DNA of 39,476 nucleotides, taken from the NCBI GenBank assembly GCA_910586445.1, contig CAJUHV010000035.1, positions 1 through 39,476 of the forward strand, read 5' to 3'. The notes under the pieces were generated by a model that was given only the letters and a program-made list of their open reading frames with translations, had not been told where the DNA came from and ran no database searches. How positions within the stretch are numbered: the first letter of the stretch is position 1; each line of letters opens with the position of its first letter. The DNA comes from an uncultured Eubacterium sp. (GTDB lineage: Bacteria; Bacillota; Clostridia; Lachnospirales; Lachnospiraceae). Shown piece after piece: positions 8,128 through 16,727 of the stretch. A program made the position numbers and the translations under genes.

Positions 8128-8323
8128 TAAAATATGAAAATGATTATTAATTAGTGATTGATGTGTTGTATCAACTGTGATTATCATAAAGGTAATTTGT
8201 GAAATCCGTGTGTGAAAGAAATGAGGATATTGTAAATAAAATATGAACTTTTTAGAACCGCCGGATTTCGGCGCAGAATTTGATATTCTTGTGAAAATTA
8301 CTGGAATTTTACGAAAAAACGTG

Positions 8324-8329
8324 TATAAT
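8324..8329 (+). promoter_or_regulatory. Predicted -10 box of the glf operon
   Basis: A perfect TATAAT lies about 40 bases upstream of the glf start and is directly preceded by TG. No good -35 was found at 16-18 bases, so an activator or an extended -10-like promoter is possible. Confidence 0.5.
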
Positions 8330-8369
8330 CATCTTTGAATGGTAAAATGCAATATAGGGAGAGAGAAAG

Positions 8370-9527
8370 ATGTATGACAGTATCGTAATAGGAGCGGGCA
8401 TTGCCGGAAGTGTCACTGCCAGACAGCTTGCGGAAAAGGGAAACCGCAGGGTTTTAGTAATCGAAAGACGAGACCATATAGGCGGTAACTGTTATGACAG
8501 TCCGGATGCGTATGGAATTTTGGTACATGTGTACGGGCCTCATATTTTCCATACGAGTATGGAAGAGGTTTTTGATTATTTGTCCAGATTTACGGAATGG
8601 ACGCTGTATGAACAGGGGCATCAGGTCGTTGCGAATATCGGCGGCAGGCTGATCCCGGTTCCGTTTAATCTAAACACGCTGCATATGATCTACGATAAGG
8701 AGCAGGCGGACGAATTAGAGAAAAAGCTGGTCGAGGCCTATGGTCTGGGAAACAGGGTGCCGATTATGAAGCTGCGAGAAAATAAAGATCCGCAGATTCA
8801 GGATATTGCACAGTATGTGTATGAGAATGTATTTTTAAAATATACGATGAAGCAGTGGGGGCAGACGCCGGAGGAAATAAGCCCGCAGGTGACAGGCAGG
8901 GTGCCGGTGCTGATTTCTTATGACAACCGCTACTTTCAAGACAAATATCAGGGCGTGCCGGCAGACAGCTTTACGCAGATGTTTGCGCGTATGCTGGATC
9001 ATGAGAATGTTACAGTCAGAACCGGCGCAGACGCAAGAGAGCTGCTGCAGCTCGGCGCGCATGAAATACGCTTTGAGGGGAAGAAGTTTGAGGGAGATGT
9101 AGTATATACCGGGGAGTTGGATGAGCTGTTTGGCTGCAGGTACGGCAGGCTGCCGTATCGGTCACTGCGCTTTGATTTTGAGCATCTGGCACAGGATGAT
9201 TTTCAAGACGGGCACAGTGTAGTCAATTATACAGTCAGCGAGGACTTTACAAGGATTACAGAGTTTAAGTATTTAACGAGGCAGAAAGACGCTGATGGAA
9301 CTACTATAGTAAGAGAATATCCGTTTGCTTATACCGGTGCTGATGGCGAGATACCATATTATGCAATCATGAATCCGGAAAATGAGGCTTTATATGAAAA
9401 ATACAAAAGACTGGCCATGGGGCTGTCGAATATGCACCTGCTTGGAAGACTGGCAGAATATAAATACTATAATATTGATGCCATGGTAAAAAAGGCGCTG
9501 GTGCTTGCAGATGAGCTGATCGGTTAG
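8370..9527 (+). CDS. glf: UDP-galactopyranose mutase
   Basis: The 385-residue flavoenzyme converts UDP-galactopyranose to UDP-galactofuranose for cell-surface glycans. The N-terminal FAD-binding Rossmann motif GAGIAG (8-13) is followed by ERRDHIGGNCYD. Conserved family segments include YGPHIFHT (55-62) and YTMKQWGQTPEEI. The C-terminus has the expected aromatic cluster YKYYNIDAMV. Length is typical. The GGGAGAGAG site precedes ATG 8370. It opens the glycan operon and lies 16 bases before a glycosyltransferase, so the glycan probably contains galactofuranose. Confidence 0.95.
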   Translation: MYDSIVIGAGIAGSVTARQLAEKGNRRVLVIERRDHIGGNCYDSPDAYGILVHVYGPHIFHTSMEEVFDYLSRFTEWTLYEQGHQVVANIGGRLIPVPFNLNTLHMIYDKEQADELEKKLVEAYGLGNRVPIMKLRENKDPQIQDIAQYVYENVFLKYTMKQWGQTPEEISPQVTGRVPVLISYDNRYFQDKYQGVPADSFTQMFARMLDHENVTVRTGADARELLQLGAHEIRFEGKKFEGDVVYTGELDELFGCRYGRLPYRSLRFDFEHLAQDDFQDGHSVVNYTVSEDFTRITEFKYLTRQKDADGTTIVREYPFAYTGADGEIPYYAIMNPENEALYEKYKRLAMGLSNMHLLGRLAEYKYYNIDAMVKKALVLADELIG

Positions 9528-9543
9528 CCGAAGGAGAAAAAAC

Positions 9544-10560
9544 ATGAAGTTATTAACAATTGCAATCCCATGCTACAATTCACAGGATTATATGGAACGC
9601 TGCATCCAGTCTCTGCTGCCGGGAGGGGATGATGTAGAGATCATTGTCGTGGACGACGGTTCACAGGATATGACGCCGGAGATTGCAGATGCATATGAAC
9701 GAAAATATCCGGGAATTGTCCGCGCCGTCCATCAGGAAAACGGCGGGCATGGCGAGGCAGTCAATACAGGCATCAGGGAGGCCGGGGGTTTATTTTTTAA
9801 AGTGGTAGATAGTGATGACTGGGTAGATCAGCAGGCATACGAAAAAATACTGCGGACATTAAAAGAAATAGCCGGTTCTGAAACTACGCTGGATATGCTG
9901 ATTTCCAATTTTGTCTATGAAAAAGAAGGCGCAAGGCATAAAAAGGTCATGAAATATACTTCGGCGCTGGTACAGGATAAGATGTTTACCTGGAGTGATG
10001 TGCGCCATATGCGCAAAGGGCAGTATCTGCTTATGCACTCGGTGATATACCGTACAAAGCTGCTGCGCGACTGTGGATTAAAGCTGCCGGCGCACACCTT
10101 TTATGTAGATAACTTATATGTATATGTACCTCTTCCGCATGTAAAGACAATGTATTATCTGGATGTGGATTTTTACCGTTATTTTATAGGCAGGGACGAC
10201 CAGTCTGTAAATGAGGAAGTCATGATCCGGCGTATTGACCAGCAGATCAAAGTAAATAAAATGATGATAGACGCTTATGACCTGTGGAAGATTCCGAATA
10301 AGAAGCAGAGAAAATATATGTTTAATTATCTGGAAATTATTACCGTAATATCTACGATCCTGCTGATCCGGTCCGGGACAAATGAGAACCTGGAAAAAAA
10401 GCGGGAGCTGTGGCGCTATATCAAGCGGGCAGACATCCGGCTGTTCCACCGGCTGCGGAATGGAATTATGGGTAATACGATGAACCTTCCGGGCAGAGGC
10501 GGCAGAAGAATATCCATTGCGGCATATAAGATTGCGCAGAAAGTGGTAGGATTTAATTAG
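9544..10560 (+). CDS. Family 2 glycosyltransferase
   Basis: The 338-residue GT-A enzyme has the N-terminal signature LTIAIPCYNSQDYMERCI, the nucleotide-binding DDG (37-39) and the metal-binding DSDDW (89-93). The C-terminal third is basic with amphipathic segments (LEIITVISTILLIRSG), suggesting peripheral membrane attachment. It should add one sugar to a lipid-linked glycan. Its position after glf makes galactofuranose a candidate donor, but donor and acceptor cannot be read from the motifs. The AAGGAG site is well placed. Confidence 0.88.
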   Translation: MKLLTIAIPCYNSQDYMERCIQSLLPGGDDVEIIVVDDGSQDMTPEIADAYERKYPGIVRAVHQENGGHGEAVNTGIREAGGLFFKVVDSDDWVDQQAYEKILRTLKEIAGSETTLDMLISNFVYEKEGARHKKVMKYTSALVQDKMFTWSDVRHMRKGQYLLMHSVIYRTKLLRDCGLKLPAHTFYVDNLYVYVPLPHVKTMYYLDVDFYRYFIGRDDQSVNEEVMIRRIDQQIKVNKMMIDAYDLWKIPNKKQRKYMFNYLEIITVISTILLIRSGTNENLEKKRELWRYIKRADIRLFHRLRNGIMGNTMNLPGRGGRRISIAAYKIAQKVVGFN

Positions 10561-10575
10561 GGGGCATCTATAGAT

Positions 10576-10845
10576 ATGAGAGCAGAACGTGATATTGCAT
10601 TATGCGCTGTCGCAGATGCAGAAATCAAATCAAAAGTGATGAATGCTATGATTCAAAAGAGGATTCCGTATGCAGAGGAATGGCATAAAGTACCGTTCCT
10701 GCGCAGGAGAAAGTACGAAGGAGCAAAAGAGGTGTGCATAGTTGTAACGCACCATGAGCAGGCAGATGAAGCAAAAGCACAGATTGCTGCGCTGGATGAG
10801 ACTGTCAGCAGCCGGGTATATTTTGATTTGAAGGGACTCGCATAG
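10576..10845 (+). CDS. Small protein of unknown function in the glycan operon
   Basis: The 89-residue protein has no signal or membrane segment. It alternates beta-like and helical stretches (IALCAVADAE, KVMNAMIQKRIPYAEEW, EVCIVVTHHEQADEAKAQIAAL), which would suit a small ferredoxin-like fold similar to DUF2007-type domains; this is a guess. It starts 16 bases after the glycosyltransferase gene behind a GGGGGC stretch, and a strong hairpin follows at 10865. I do not recognise it. Confidence 0.7.
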   Translation: MRAERDIALCAVADAEIKSKVMNAMIQKRIPYAEEWHKVPFLRRRKYEGAKEVCIVVTHHEQADEAKAQIAALDETVSSRVYFDLKGLA

Positions 10846-10864
10846 GGCTGTCATGCTGTTATCT

Positions 10865-10905
10865 TATGGCTTTACAATATTGCATGTACAATATTTTCAG
10901 CCATA
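10865..10905. other. Long AT-rich hairpin after the small gene
   Basis: TATGGCT (10865-10871) pairs with AGCCATA (10899-10905), with inner CAATATTG/CAATATT pairing. It probably marks the end of the glf transcript. The bases after it (TATAGTCGTATTATT) are only moderately T-rich, so terminator activity is uncertain. Confidence 0.5.
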
Positions 10906-10925
10906 TATAGTCGTATTATTATTAG

Positions 10926-11030
10926 ATGATATTAAATCAAATGAAATCAGATGAAATCAGATGAAACTAAATCAAATGATATTAAATCAGATGAAATGAA
11001 ATCAAATGGAATTAAATCAGATGAAATGAA
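10926..11030. repeat. Short degenerate tandem repeat, unit AAATCARATG
   Basis: Seven copies of AAATCA(A/G)ATG occur at irregular short spacing in about 100 bases, interleaved with ATGAAAT and GATATTA. The tract is A-rich, has no ORF and lies in the gap before the fusion enzyme gene. The units are too short and too close for CRISPR. Confidence 0.7.
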
Positions 11031-11062
11031 AATTATATTGAACAAATGACTAATTAAAGCGG

Positions 11063-11090
11063 CGGTTTGTTCCTAAAAAGGGACAAGCCG
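11063..11090. other. Hairpin upstream of the fusion gene promoter
   Basis: CGGTTTGTTCC and GGGACAAGCCG pair, with G-U pairs, around TAAAAA. No T run follows on either strand. Confidence 0.35.
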
Positions 11091-11137
11091 TCTGCTGCTG
11101 TCTGCACAAAGAATGAAAAAATCAGCAAGAAGCATAT

Positions 11138-11165
11138 TTGCAACCTTTCTGTAATATGATAAAAT
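11138..11165 (+). promoter_or_regulatory. Predicted promoter of the PGT-SDR fusion gene
   Basis: TTGCAA and TAAAAT are separated by 16 bases, about 60 bases before the start codon. Confidence 0.5.
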
Positions 11166-11224
11166 GATACAAGTGCTTTTCGCAGGCATTGATAATTTAA
11201 CCGTTTACGGAGGATAGCAGCCAT

Positions 11225-12958
11225 ATGAAGAAAAGAAAGACAGCTCTATATAAACACAAACGTTACGCAAAGGTGAAGCGCATTGCCGATGTTGTATTGT
11301 CCGGCACTGCGTTATTGTTTCTGTCGCCCATCCTGCTCGGCATCAGTGCATTGATCAAGCTGGATTCCAAAGGGCCGGTTATATTTAAGCAGAAGAGGAT
11401 CGGCATCCATAAAAGCCATTTTGAAATCTATAAATTTCGTACAATGTATGCAGATACGCCGAAGGACATGCCGACGCATTTGTTAAAAAATCCAGAGGCC
11501 ATGGTGACAAAAACAGGTGCATTCCTGCGCAGGTACAGTCTGGATGAGCTGCCGCAGCTGTGGAATATCCTGCGCGGGGACATGAGCATCGTAGGGCCGA
11601 GGCCGGCTCTGTGGAATCAGTACGACCTGATTAACGAGCGTGAAAAATATGGTGCCAACGACGTGCTGCCGGGACTGACCGGATGGGCGCAGATCAACGG
11701 CAGGGATGAGCTTGAAATACCCGTAAAGGCAGCACTGGACGGAGAATATATCAGGCAGTACGGGCCGTGGATGGATTTAAAATGCGTGATAGGCACGGTC
11801 ACTGCCGTAGCAGGGCATGTCGGTGTCGTAGAAGGCGGCACAGGGCAGATGAAGAAAAATGCATCGGCTGAAGGCAGGAATCGGAAAAATGCAGCGGCTG
11901 CGGCCGGGAGCCATGAAAAAACAGCAGCCGCGGCCGGGAGCCATGGAAAAACAGCAGCCGCGGCCGGGAGCCATGAAAAAACAGCAGCCGCGGCCGGGCA
12001 TGAAATACCGGCAGCTGCTCTGGGCGTATACGAACAGGTAAAAGACTGCCTGCCTGCTGCCCGCAAAAAAATATTGATTACCGGAGCAGGGAGCTATATC
12101 GGAACAGCTGTCAGCGGCTGGCTGTCTGCATTTGGCGGGCATTATGAAATTACGCAGCTGAATATGCATGGAGATGGCTGGAAAGCGCATGATTTTTCCA
12201 TTTATGACACTGTTTTACATGCAGCAGGCATTGCACATGCAGATACAGGCAAGGTATCAAATGAAGAAAAACAGCTATACTATGAAATAAACCGTGACCT
12301 TGCAGTGGATGCTGCCAAAAAAGCAAGGGAATCCGGCGTAAAGCAGTTTATTTATTTAAGCAGCATTATTATATACGGCGAAGGTGGTACAGCGCAGGGC
12401 GATTATCACAGGATTACTGCACGGACAAGGCCGCAGCCGGCGAACTTTTACGGAAACAGCAAATGGCAGGGAGACCGGGGAGTACGGGCGCTGGGCACAG
12501 ACCGTTTTAAAGTATGCGTGCTGCGCCTTCCGATGATTTACGGCAGGGGCAGCAAAGGAAACTACAGGATACTGGCAGAGCTGGCGGGCATGACGCCGGT
12601 ATTTCCGCTTGTAAAAAACGAGCGCTCCGTGCTGCATATTGAGAATCTGTGTGAGTTTATACGGCTGATGATCGAAAATGAAGAGGCCGGCATATTTTTT
12701 CCGCAGAACGGCAGCTATGCGGACACTTCTACGCTTGTGCAGCTGATTGCGCGTGCAAAAGGGCGTAAGATCTTTCTGTCAAAGGCACTGGCACCGTTTG
12801 TCCATCTGGCAGGGGCAGTGCCGGGCCGTATCGGCACACTGGCGGGAAAGGCATTCGGCAACTTCAGCTATGATCTGTCACTGAGTGAATATCCAAAGGG
12901 AGATTACCGTATCCATGATCTGGAAGAAAGCGTAAGGCTGACAGAACACGGCAGATGA
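11225..12958 (+). CDS. Bifunctional protein: PglC-like phosphoglycosyl transferase fused to an SDR nucleotide-sugar epimerase/reductase
   Basis: The 577-residue protein joins two enzymes normally encoded separately. Residues 15-205 are a monotopic phosphoglycosyl transferase (bacterial sugar transferase family): a re-entrant hydrophobic helix (23-44), KFRTM (70-74), the catalytic DE dyad D107-E108 in SLDELPQLWN, and GDMSIVGPRP. It should transfer a sugar-1-phosphate to undecaprenyl phosphate. Residues 206-275 form an Ala-rich linker with tandem AAAAGSHEKT-type repeats. Residues 281-577 are an extended SDR: GAGSYIG (287-293), S379/S380 and the YxxxK pair Y409/K413. The SDR could reduce or epimerise the 4-keto sugar made by the dehydratase encoded next. 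No frameshift or internal ribosome site at the junction was seen. Confidence 0.9.
   Translation: MKKRKTALYKHKRYAKVKRIADVVLSGTALLFLSPILLGISALIKLDSKGPVIFKQKRIGIHKSHFEIYKFRTMYADTPKDMPTHLLKNPEAMVTKTGAFLRRYSLDELPQLWNILRGDMSIVGPRPALWNQYDLINEREKYGANDVLPGLTGWAQINGRDELEIPVKAALDGEYIRQYGPWMDLKCVIGTVTAVAGHVGVVEGGTGQMKKNASAEGRNRKNAAAAAGSHEKTAAAAGSHGKTAAAAGSHEKTAAAAGHEIPAAALGVYEQVKDCLPAARKKILITGAGSYIGTAVSGWLSAFGGHYEITQLNMHGDGWKAHDFSIYDTVLHAAGIAHADTGKVSNEEKQLYYEINRDLAVDAAKKARESGVKQFIYLSSIIIYGEGGTAQGDYHRITARTRPQPANFYGNSKWQGDRGVRALGTDRFKVCVLRLPMIYGRGSKGNYRILAELAGMTPVFPLVKNERSVLHIENLCEFIRLMIENEEAGIFFPQNGSYADTSTLVQLIARAKGRKIFLSKALAPFVHLAGAVPGRIGTLAGKAFGNFSYDLSLSEYPKGDYRIHDLEESVRLTEHGR
11900..11998 (+). repeat. 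In-frame 30-bp tandem repeat coding the inter-domain linker
   Basis: Three full 30-base units start at 11900, 11930 and 11960, each beginning GCGGCCGGGAGCCATG and differing by about one base, followed by a nine-base partial unit. Each encodes ten residues of the linker between the transferase and SDR domains. Copy-number change would lengthen or shorten the linker without breaking the frame. Confidence 0.92.
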
Positions 12959-13003
12959 ATTTTTATAGAAACTTGGAAGTAAATAGTAACGGAGAATGAA
13001 CGA

Positions 13004-14869
13004 ATGAAAAACATGAAGCTATTGATACGCAGATTTTTCCTTGTATGCTATGATGTATGTGCAGTGCTGGCCTCGTGCCTTCTGGCGCTGCTTTCAAGGT
13101 TTGATTTTCATTTGGACTGGATACCGCCGGAGTATTTGAATATGGGGCTGCGCATTTTCTGGGTCGCCTCGGTTATCACATTAATCAGTTTTGCCATATT
13201 CCGGCTGTATTCGAGTCTTTGGTCTTATGCAGGTACGGTCGAGCTTATGTATATCAGCTGTGCGTGCTTTGTAGATACGCTCGTGCTGACGGTATATGTG
13301 CTGGTAGGGCACGGCGGAAAAAGCGTTTACCCTATGCCGCGTAGCTTTTATTTTTTCTACGGTATTTTTCTGCTGATTTTAACAGTGGTCGGCAGGTATT
13401 CGTACCGGCTGCTGCGCATGGCAAAAGGAATGCTTACAGGGCAGAAGGATGAGCATAAAAATGTGCTGATCGTAGGTGCAGGCAGTGCAGGCGATTCCCT
13501 GATTAAAGAAATCGTGGACAGTAAATATATCAATATGCATATTGTAGGCGCGGTAGATGATGATGTGATGAAAAGAGGCAGCTATATCCACGGCATAAAG
13601 GTGTACGGAGGCCGGCATATGATACCGGATCTGGTAGAAATACTGCATGTGCATGAGATCATTATCGCGATACCATCCGCACCTGCCAAAAAGATGAGGG
13701 AGCTGCTTGAGATCTGTAAGGATACAGGGTGCGACCTAAAGCGCCTGCCGGGCATGTACCAGCTGGTAAATGGCGATGTCAGTGTGACAAAGCTCAAGCA
13801 TGTGGATGTCAACGACCTGCTGGGACGTGATCCGGTCGAAGTAGATCTGGATTCGATCATGGGATATGTATCCGGGCAGGTAGTTATGGTGACTGGAGGA
13901 GGAGGTTCGATCGGCAGCGAGCTGTGCCGCCAGATTGCGTCCCATAATCCAAAACAGCTTATTATCGTAGATATTTACGAAAACTCGGCATATGATATCC
14001 AGCAGGAGCTGCTGCAGAAGTATGAAAACCTAAATCTTGTGACGCTCATTGCTTCTGTGCGCAATACAAAGCGCATGGACGAGATCTTTGCAGCCTACCG
14101 TCCAAAGATTGTCTATCATGCGGCAGCGCATAAGCATGTGCCGCTTATGGAAGACAGCCCGAATGAGGCGATAAAAAATAATGTGCTCGGTACCTGGAAG
14201 GTCGTGCAGGCGGCAGATAAGTACCACGTCCGCAGGTTTGTGATGATCTCGACGGACAAGGCTGTAAATCCTACGAATATTATGGGTGCCTCCAAGAGGA
14301 TCTGCGAGATGATCATACAGACTTATAACAACCGGTCCAGTACGGAATATGTAGCCGTGCGGTTTGGAAATGTCATCGGCAGCAACGGCAGCGTCATTCC
14401 GCTTTTTAAAAAGCAGATCGCGGCAGGCGGCCCGGTGACTGTTACGCACCCCGATATTATACGGTATTTTATGACAATTCCAGAGGCGGTTTCTTTAGTG
14501 CTGCAGGCAGGTGCATATGCAAAGGGCGGCGAGATCTTTATACTGGATATGGGCGAGCCGGTGCGTATTTTAGATCTGGCAAAAAACCTGATCCTGCTTT
14601 CCGGGCATAAGCCGGGAGAGGATATACGCATTGTATTTTCCGGCCTGCGTCCCGGCGAAAAACTGTACGAAGAGATGCTGATGGAAGAAGAAGGCATGCA
14701 GGATACGGCAAACAGGCTGATTCATATCGGCAAGCCGATCCAGTTTGACGAGGACGAATTTTTAAAGCACCTGGAGGAGCTGCGTGACTATGTTGTAACT
14801 GAGCCGGATGATATCAGGCAGTATGTACAGCGCATTGTACCTACGTATTCTATTCAGGGTAAGGAGTAA
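13004..14869 (+). CDS. Membrane-bound nucleotide-sugar 4,6-dehydratase (CapD/WbpM/PglF family)
   Basis: The 621-residue protein has four N-terminal membrane segments (about 11-30, 50-67, 82-101, 114-131), a first Rossmann-like domain with VGAGSAG (157-163) and a C-terminal SDR with TGGGGSIG (297-304). The active site is the long-chain family's modified triad: STDKAVNP (416-423), then M427 in place of tyrosine, and K431. The family converts UDP-GlcNAc to UDP-4-keto-6-deoxy sugars, the first step to diNAcBac, QuiNAc or FucNAc. The protein is full length. It lies 45 bases after the fusion gene and four bases before the flippase gene, so one transcript is likely. Confidence 0.93.
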   Translation: MKNMKLLIRRFFLVCYDVCAVLASCLLALLSRFDFHLDWIPPEYLNMGLRIFWVASVITLISFAIFRLYSSLWSYAGTVELMYISCACFVDTLVLTVYVLVGHGGKSVYPMPRSFYFFYGIFLLILTVVGRYSYRLLRMAKGMLTGQKDEHKNVLIVGAGSAGDSLIKEIVDSKYINMHIVGAVDDDVMKRGSYIHGIKVYGGRHMIPDLVEILHVHEIIIAIPSAPAKKMRELLEICKDTGCDLKRLPGMYQLVNGDVSVTKLKHVDVNDLLGRDPVEVDLDSIMGYVSGQVVMVTGGGGSIGSELCRQIASHNPKQLIIVDIYENSAYDIQQELLQKYENLNLVTLIASVRNTKRMDEIFAAYRPKIVYHAAAHKHVPLMEDSPNEAIKNNVLGTWKVVQAADKYHVRRFVMISTDKAVNPTNIMGASKRICEMIIQTYNNRSSTEYVAVRFGNVIGSNGSVIPLFKKQIAAGGPVTVTHPDIIRYFMTIPEAVSLVLQAGAYAKGGEIFILDMGEPVRILDLAKNLILLSGHKPGEDIRIVFSGLRPGEKLYEEMLMEEEGMQDTANRLIHIGKPIQFDEDEFLKHLEELRDYVVTEPDDIRQYVQRIVPTYSIQGKE

Positions 14870-14873
14870 GGAT

Positions 14874-16637
14874 ATGATTCGAATTGTTAAGAAATTTCGC
14901 AGCATTATGACGCACGAGCAGCAGATGAGAATACTGCTGCTCGGCTTTTTAATGGTAATCGGCGGTATTTTGGAAATGCTTGGGGTATCGATGGTGCTCC
15001 CGCTTATGACAGCGGTAATGGATAAAAATTTTATGGAGAAATCTTATGTACAGACACTCTGCAGTATATTCCGGATCAGCACCTACTATGAAGTTATGAT
15101 GCTGCTGCTTGGAGCGCTTATATTTATATATATTTTTAAAAATGCCTTTTTATTCCTGGAATATTTCCTGCAGTACCGGTTTGTATGCAATAACCGCTTT
15201 TTAGTGCAGCGCCGGCTGCTGGAGGTCTATATGTACCGGCCGTATGAATTTTATCTGAATGCGACGACCGGGGAGATTATGCGTATCATCAATACCGATA
15301 CCATAAATGCTTTTAACCTGCTTACGACAGTACTGAATTTTTTTACCGAGGTCGTTGTAAGCGCTGCGCTGATTACGATTATATTTATACTAGATCCGTC
15401 TATGGCGGCACTGATCGGCCTGGTGCTGGGCATTATTATGGTGCTGATGTTTAAGGCGGTCAAGCCGGTGCTGCGCAGGGCCAGCCAGAAATTTATGAAA
15501 AATACTTCTCTGGCAAATAAATGGCTGCTGCAGTCGCTCAATGGAATCAAGGATGTCAAGGTCAGCCATAAGGAAGAGTACTTTATCGATGAATATGCGG
15601 TTTACGGCAGGCAGGCGATTGATGCAGAAAAAATAAACAGCGTTGTCACGCTGCTGCCGCGCCTTTTAATCGAAGCAGTCAGCGTTGCTTCGGTACTGGC
15701 AGTCATTATGGGCCTGCTGTCTATGGGACAGAGCTTAGACAAGCTGATGCCGCAGCTGACAGCCTTTGCATTTGCGGCGGTGCGCCTTCTGCCCAGTACG
15801 ACGAGAATCAGCGGTGCCGTCAATTCGGCGGCATTTCAAGAGCCTATGCTCGACAACCTGATTAAAAATTTAAATGCGGCAAAAGATTTTGAACAGCAGA
15901 AACAAAAAGAGCAGCAGGACGAGCTGCGCAGGCAGGAAGAAGCCGAGAAACGGGGTGAGCAGCTTACATATGAAAAGCAGTTTGAGCTGTCGCATATCCA
16001 TTTCCGCTATCCGAATGCCGAAACCGATGTATTAGACGACGCGGATATGGTGATACCGGCGGGTGCATCCGTCGGGATCGTAGGTGCCTCCGGCTCCGGC
16101 AAGACAACAGCCGTCGATATCCTGCTCGGCCTGTTAAAGCCGCAGTCCGGCAGCGTACTTACGGACGGACGGGACATACGCAGCGACTATTCCGGCTGGC
16201 TGTCGCATCTGAGCTATATTCCGCAGACGATCTATATGCTTGACGATACGATCCGGGCAAATGTCGCTTTCGGACTGCGCGCCGAGGAAATCGATGATGC
16301 AAAGGTATGGGAGGCGGTTAAAGAGGCACAGCTTGGGCCGTTTATCGACAGCCTTCCCGACGGGATCGAAACCAAAATCGGAGAGCGGGGCGTGCGCCTC
16401 TCAGGAGGGCAGCGCCAGAGGATCGGCATTGCCAGGGCACTGTATACTGATCCGGAGCTGGTCATACTCGACGAGGCGACCTCGGCGCTTGACAATGAGA
16501 CGGAGGCTGCGATTATGGAATCCATTAACAGCCTGCACGGCAGGAAGACGCTTGTAATCATTGCGCACAGGCTTAGTACGATCGAGGAATGCGATAAAAT
16601 ATTTCGCGTGGAAGACGGGAAAATCACTGATAAATAA
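14874..16637 (+). CDS. ABC transporter, PglK/MsbA-like lipid-linked oligosaccharide flippase
   Basis: The 587-residue half-transporter has about six N-terminal membrane helices (through about 320), a charged coiled stretch (EQQKQKEQQDELRRQEEAEK, about 346-365) and a nucleotide-binding domain. Motifs are Walker A GASGSGKT (404-411), signature LSGGQ (509-513), Walker B with D533-E534 in ILDEATSALD, and the H-loop AHRLS. I chose ATG 14874 (MIRIVKKFR) because AAGGAGTAAGG lies directly upstream; the longer frame from 14808 overlaps the dehydratase gene. Sequence style and position after a dehydratase and a PglC-like transferase suggest it flips an undecaprenyl-diphosphate glycan, as PglK does in Campylobacter. 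A drug exporter cannot be excluded from motifs alone. Confidence 0.87.
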   Translation: MIRIVKKFRSIMTHEQQMRILLLGFLMVIGGILEMLGVSMVLPLMTAVMDKNFMEKSYVQTLCSIFRISTYYEVMMLLLGALIFIYIFKNAFLFLEYFLQYRFVCNNRFLVQRRLLEVYMYRPYEFYLNATTGEIMRIINTDTINAFNLLTTVLNFFTEVVVSAALITIIFILDPSMAALIGLVLGIIMVLMFKAVKPVLRRASQKFMKNTSLANKWLLQSLNGIKDVKVSHKEEYFIDEYAVYGRQAIDAEKINSVVTLLPRLLIEAVSVASVLAVIMGLLSMGQSLDKLMPQLTAFAFAAVRLLPSTTRISGAVNSAAFQEPMLDNLIKNLNAAKDFEQQKQKEQQDELRRQEEAEKRGEQLTYEKQFELSHIHFRYPNAETDVLDDADMVIPAGASVGIVGASGSGKTTAVDILLGLLKPQSGSVLTDGRDIRSDYSGWLSHLSYIPQTIYMLDDTIRANVAFGLRAEEIDDAKVWEAVKEAQLGPFIDSLPDGIETKIGERGVRLSGGQRQRIGIARALYTDPELVILDEATSALDNETEAAIMESINSLHGRKTLVIIAHRLSTIEECDKIFRVEDGKITDK

Positions 16638-16660
16638 TCTATAAATAATCTCTCCGCTGC

Positions 16661-16689
16661 TTGTCAGTTCTGTAAAAAGATGGTAAAAT
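16661..16689 (+). promoter_or_regulatory. Predicted promoter of the large secreted protein gene
   Basis: TTGTCA and TAAAAT are separated by 17 bases in the gap after the flippase gene, and AAGGAGG follows just before the next start. Confidence 0.6.
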
Positions 16690-16727
16690 AGACAAATGAT
16701 TGTTAGTAGGATGTAAGGAGGAGCATT

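Larger units (their letters stand above)
8037..8369. other. Long leader region upstream of glf; no coding gene
   Basis: This 333-base gap contains two abutting hairpins (8071-8127), a small CGCCG/CGGCG hairpin near 8259-8274 and the predicted -10 box of glf. No ORF with a ribosome site was found apart from glf. Confidence 0.6.

Noticed and set aside
10926..11030. Possible CRISPR array
   Set aside because: Units are about ten bases with irregular gaps, no spacers of constant length exist, and no cas genes are present.
11617..12190. Antisense Ala/Pro- and Cys-rich ORFs opposite the fusion gene
   Set aside because: They arise from the GC-rich 30-bp repeats read on the other strand, and neither has a ribosome site.
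14808..14873. Longer N-terminus of the flippase overlapping the dehydratase gene
   Set aside because: The ribosome site AAGGAGTAAGG directly precedes ATG 14874, and the upstream residues are an out-of-frame reading of the dehydratase gene.
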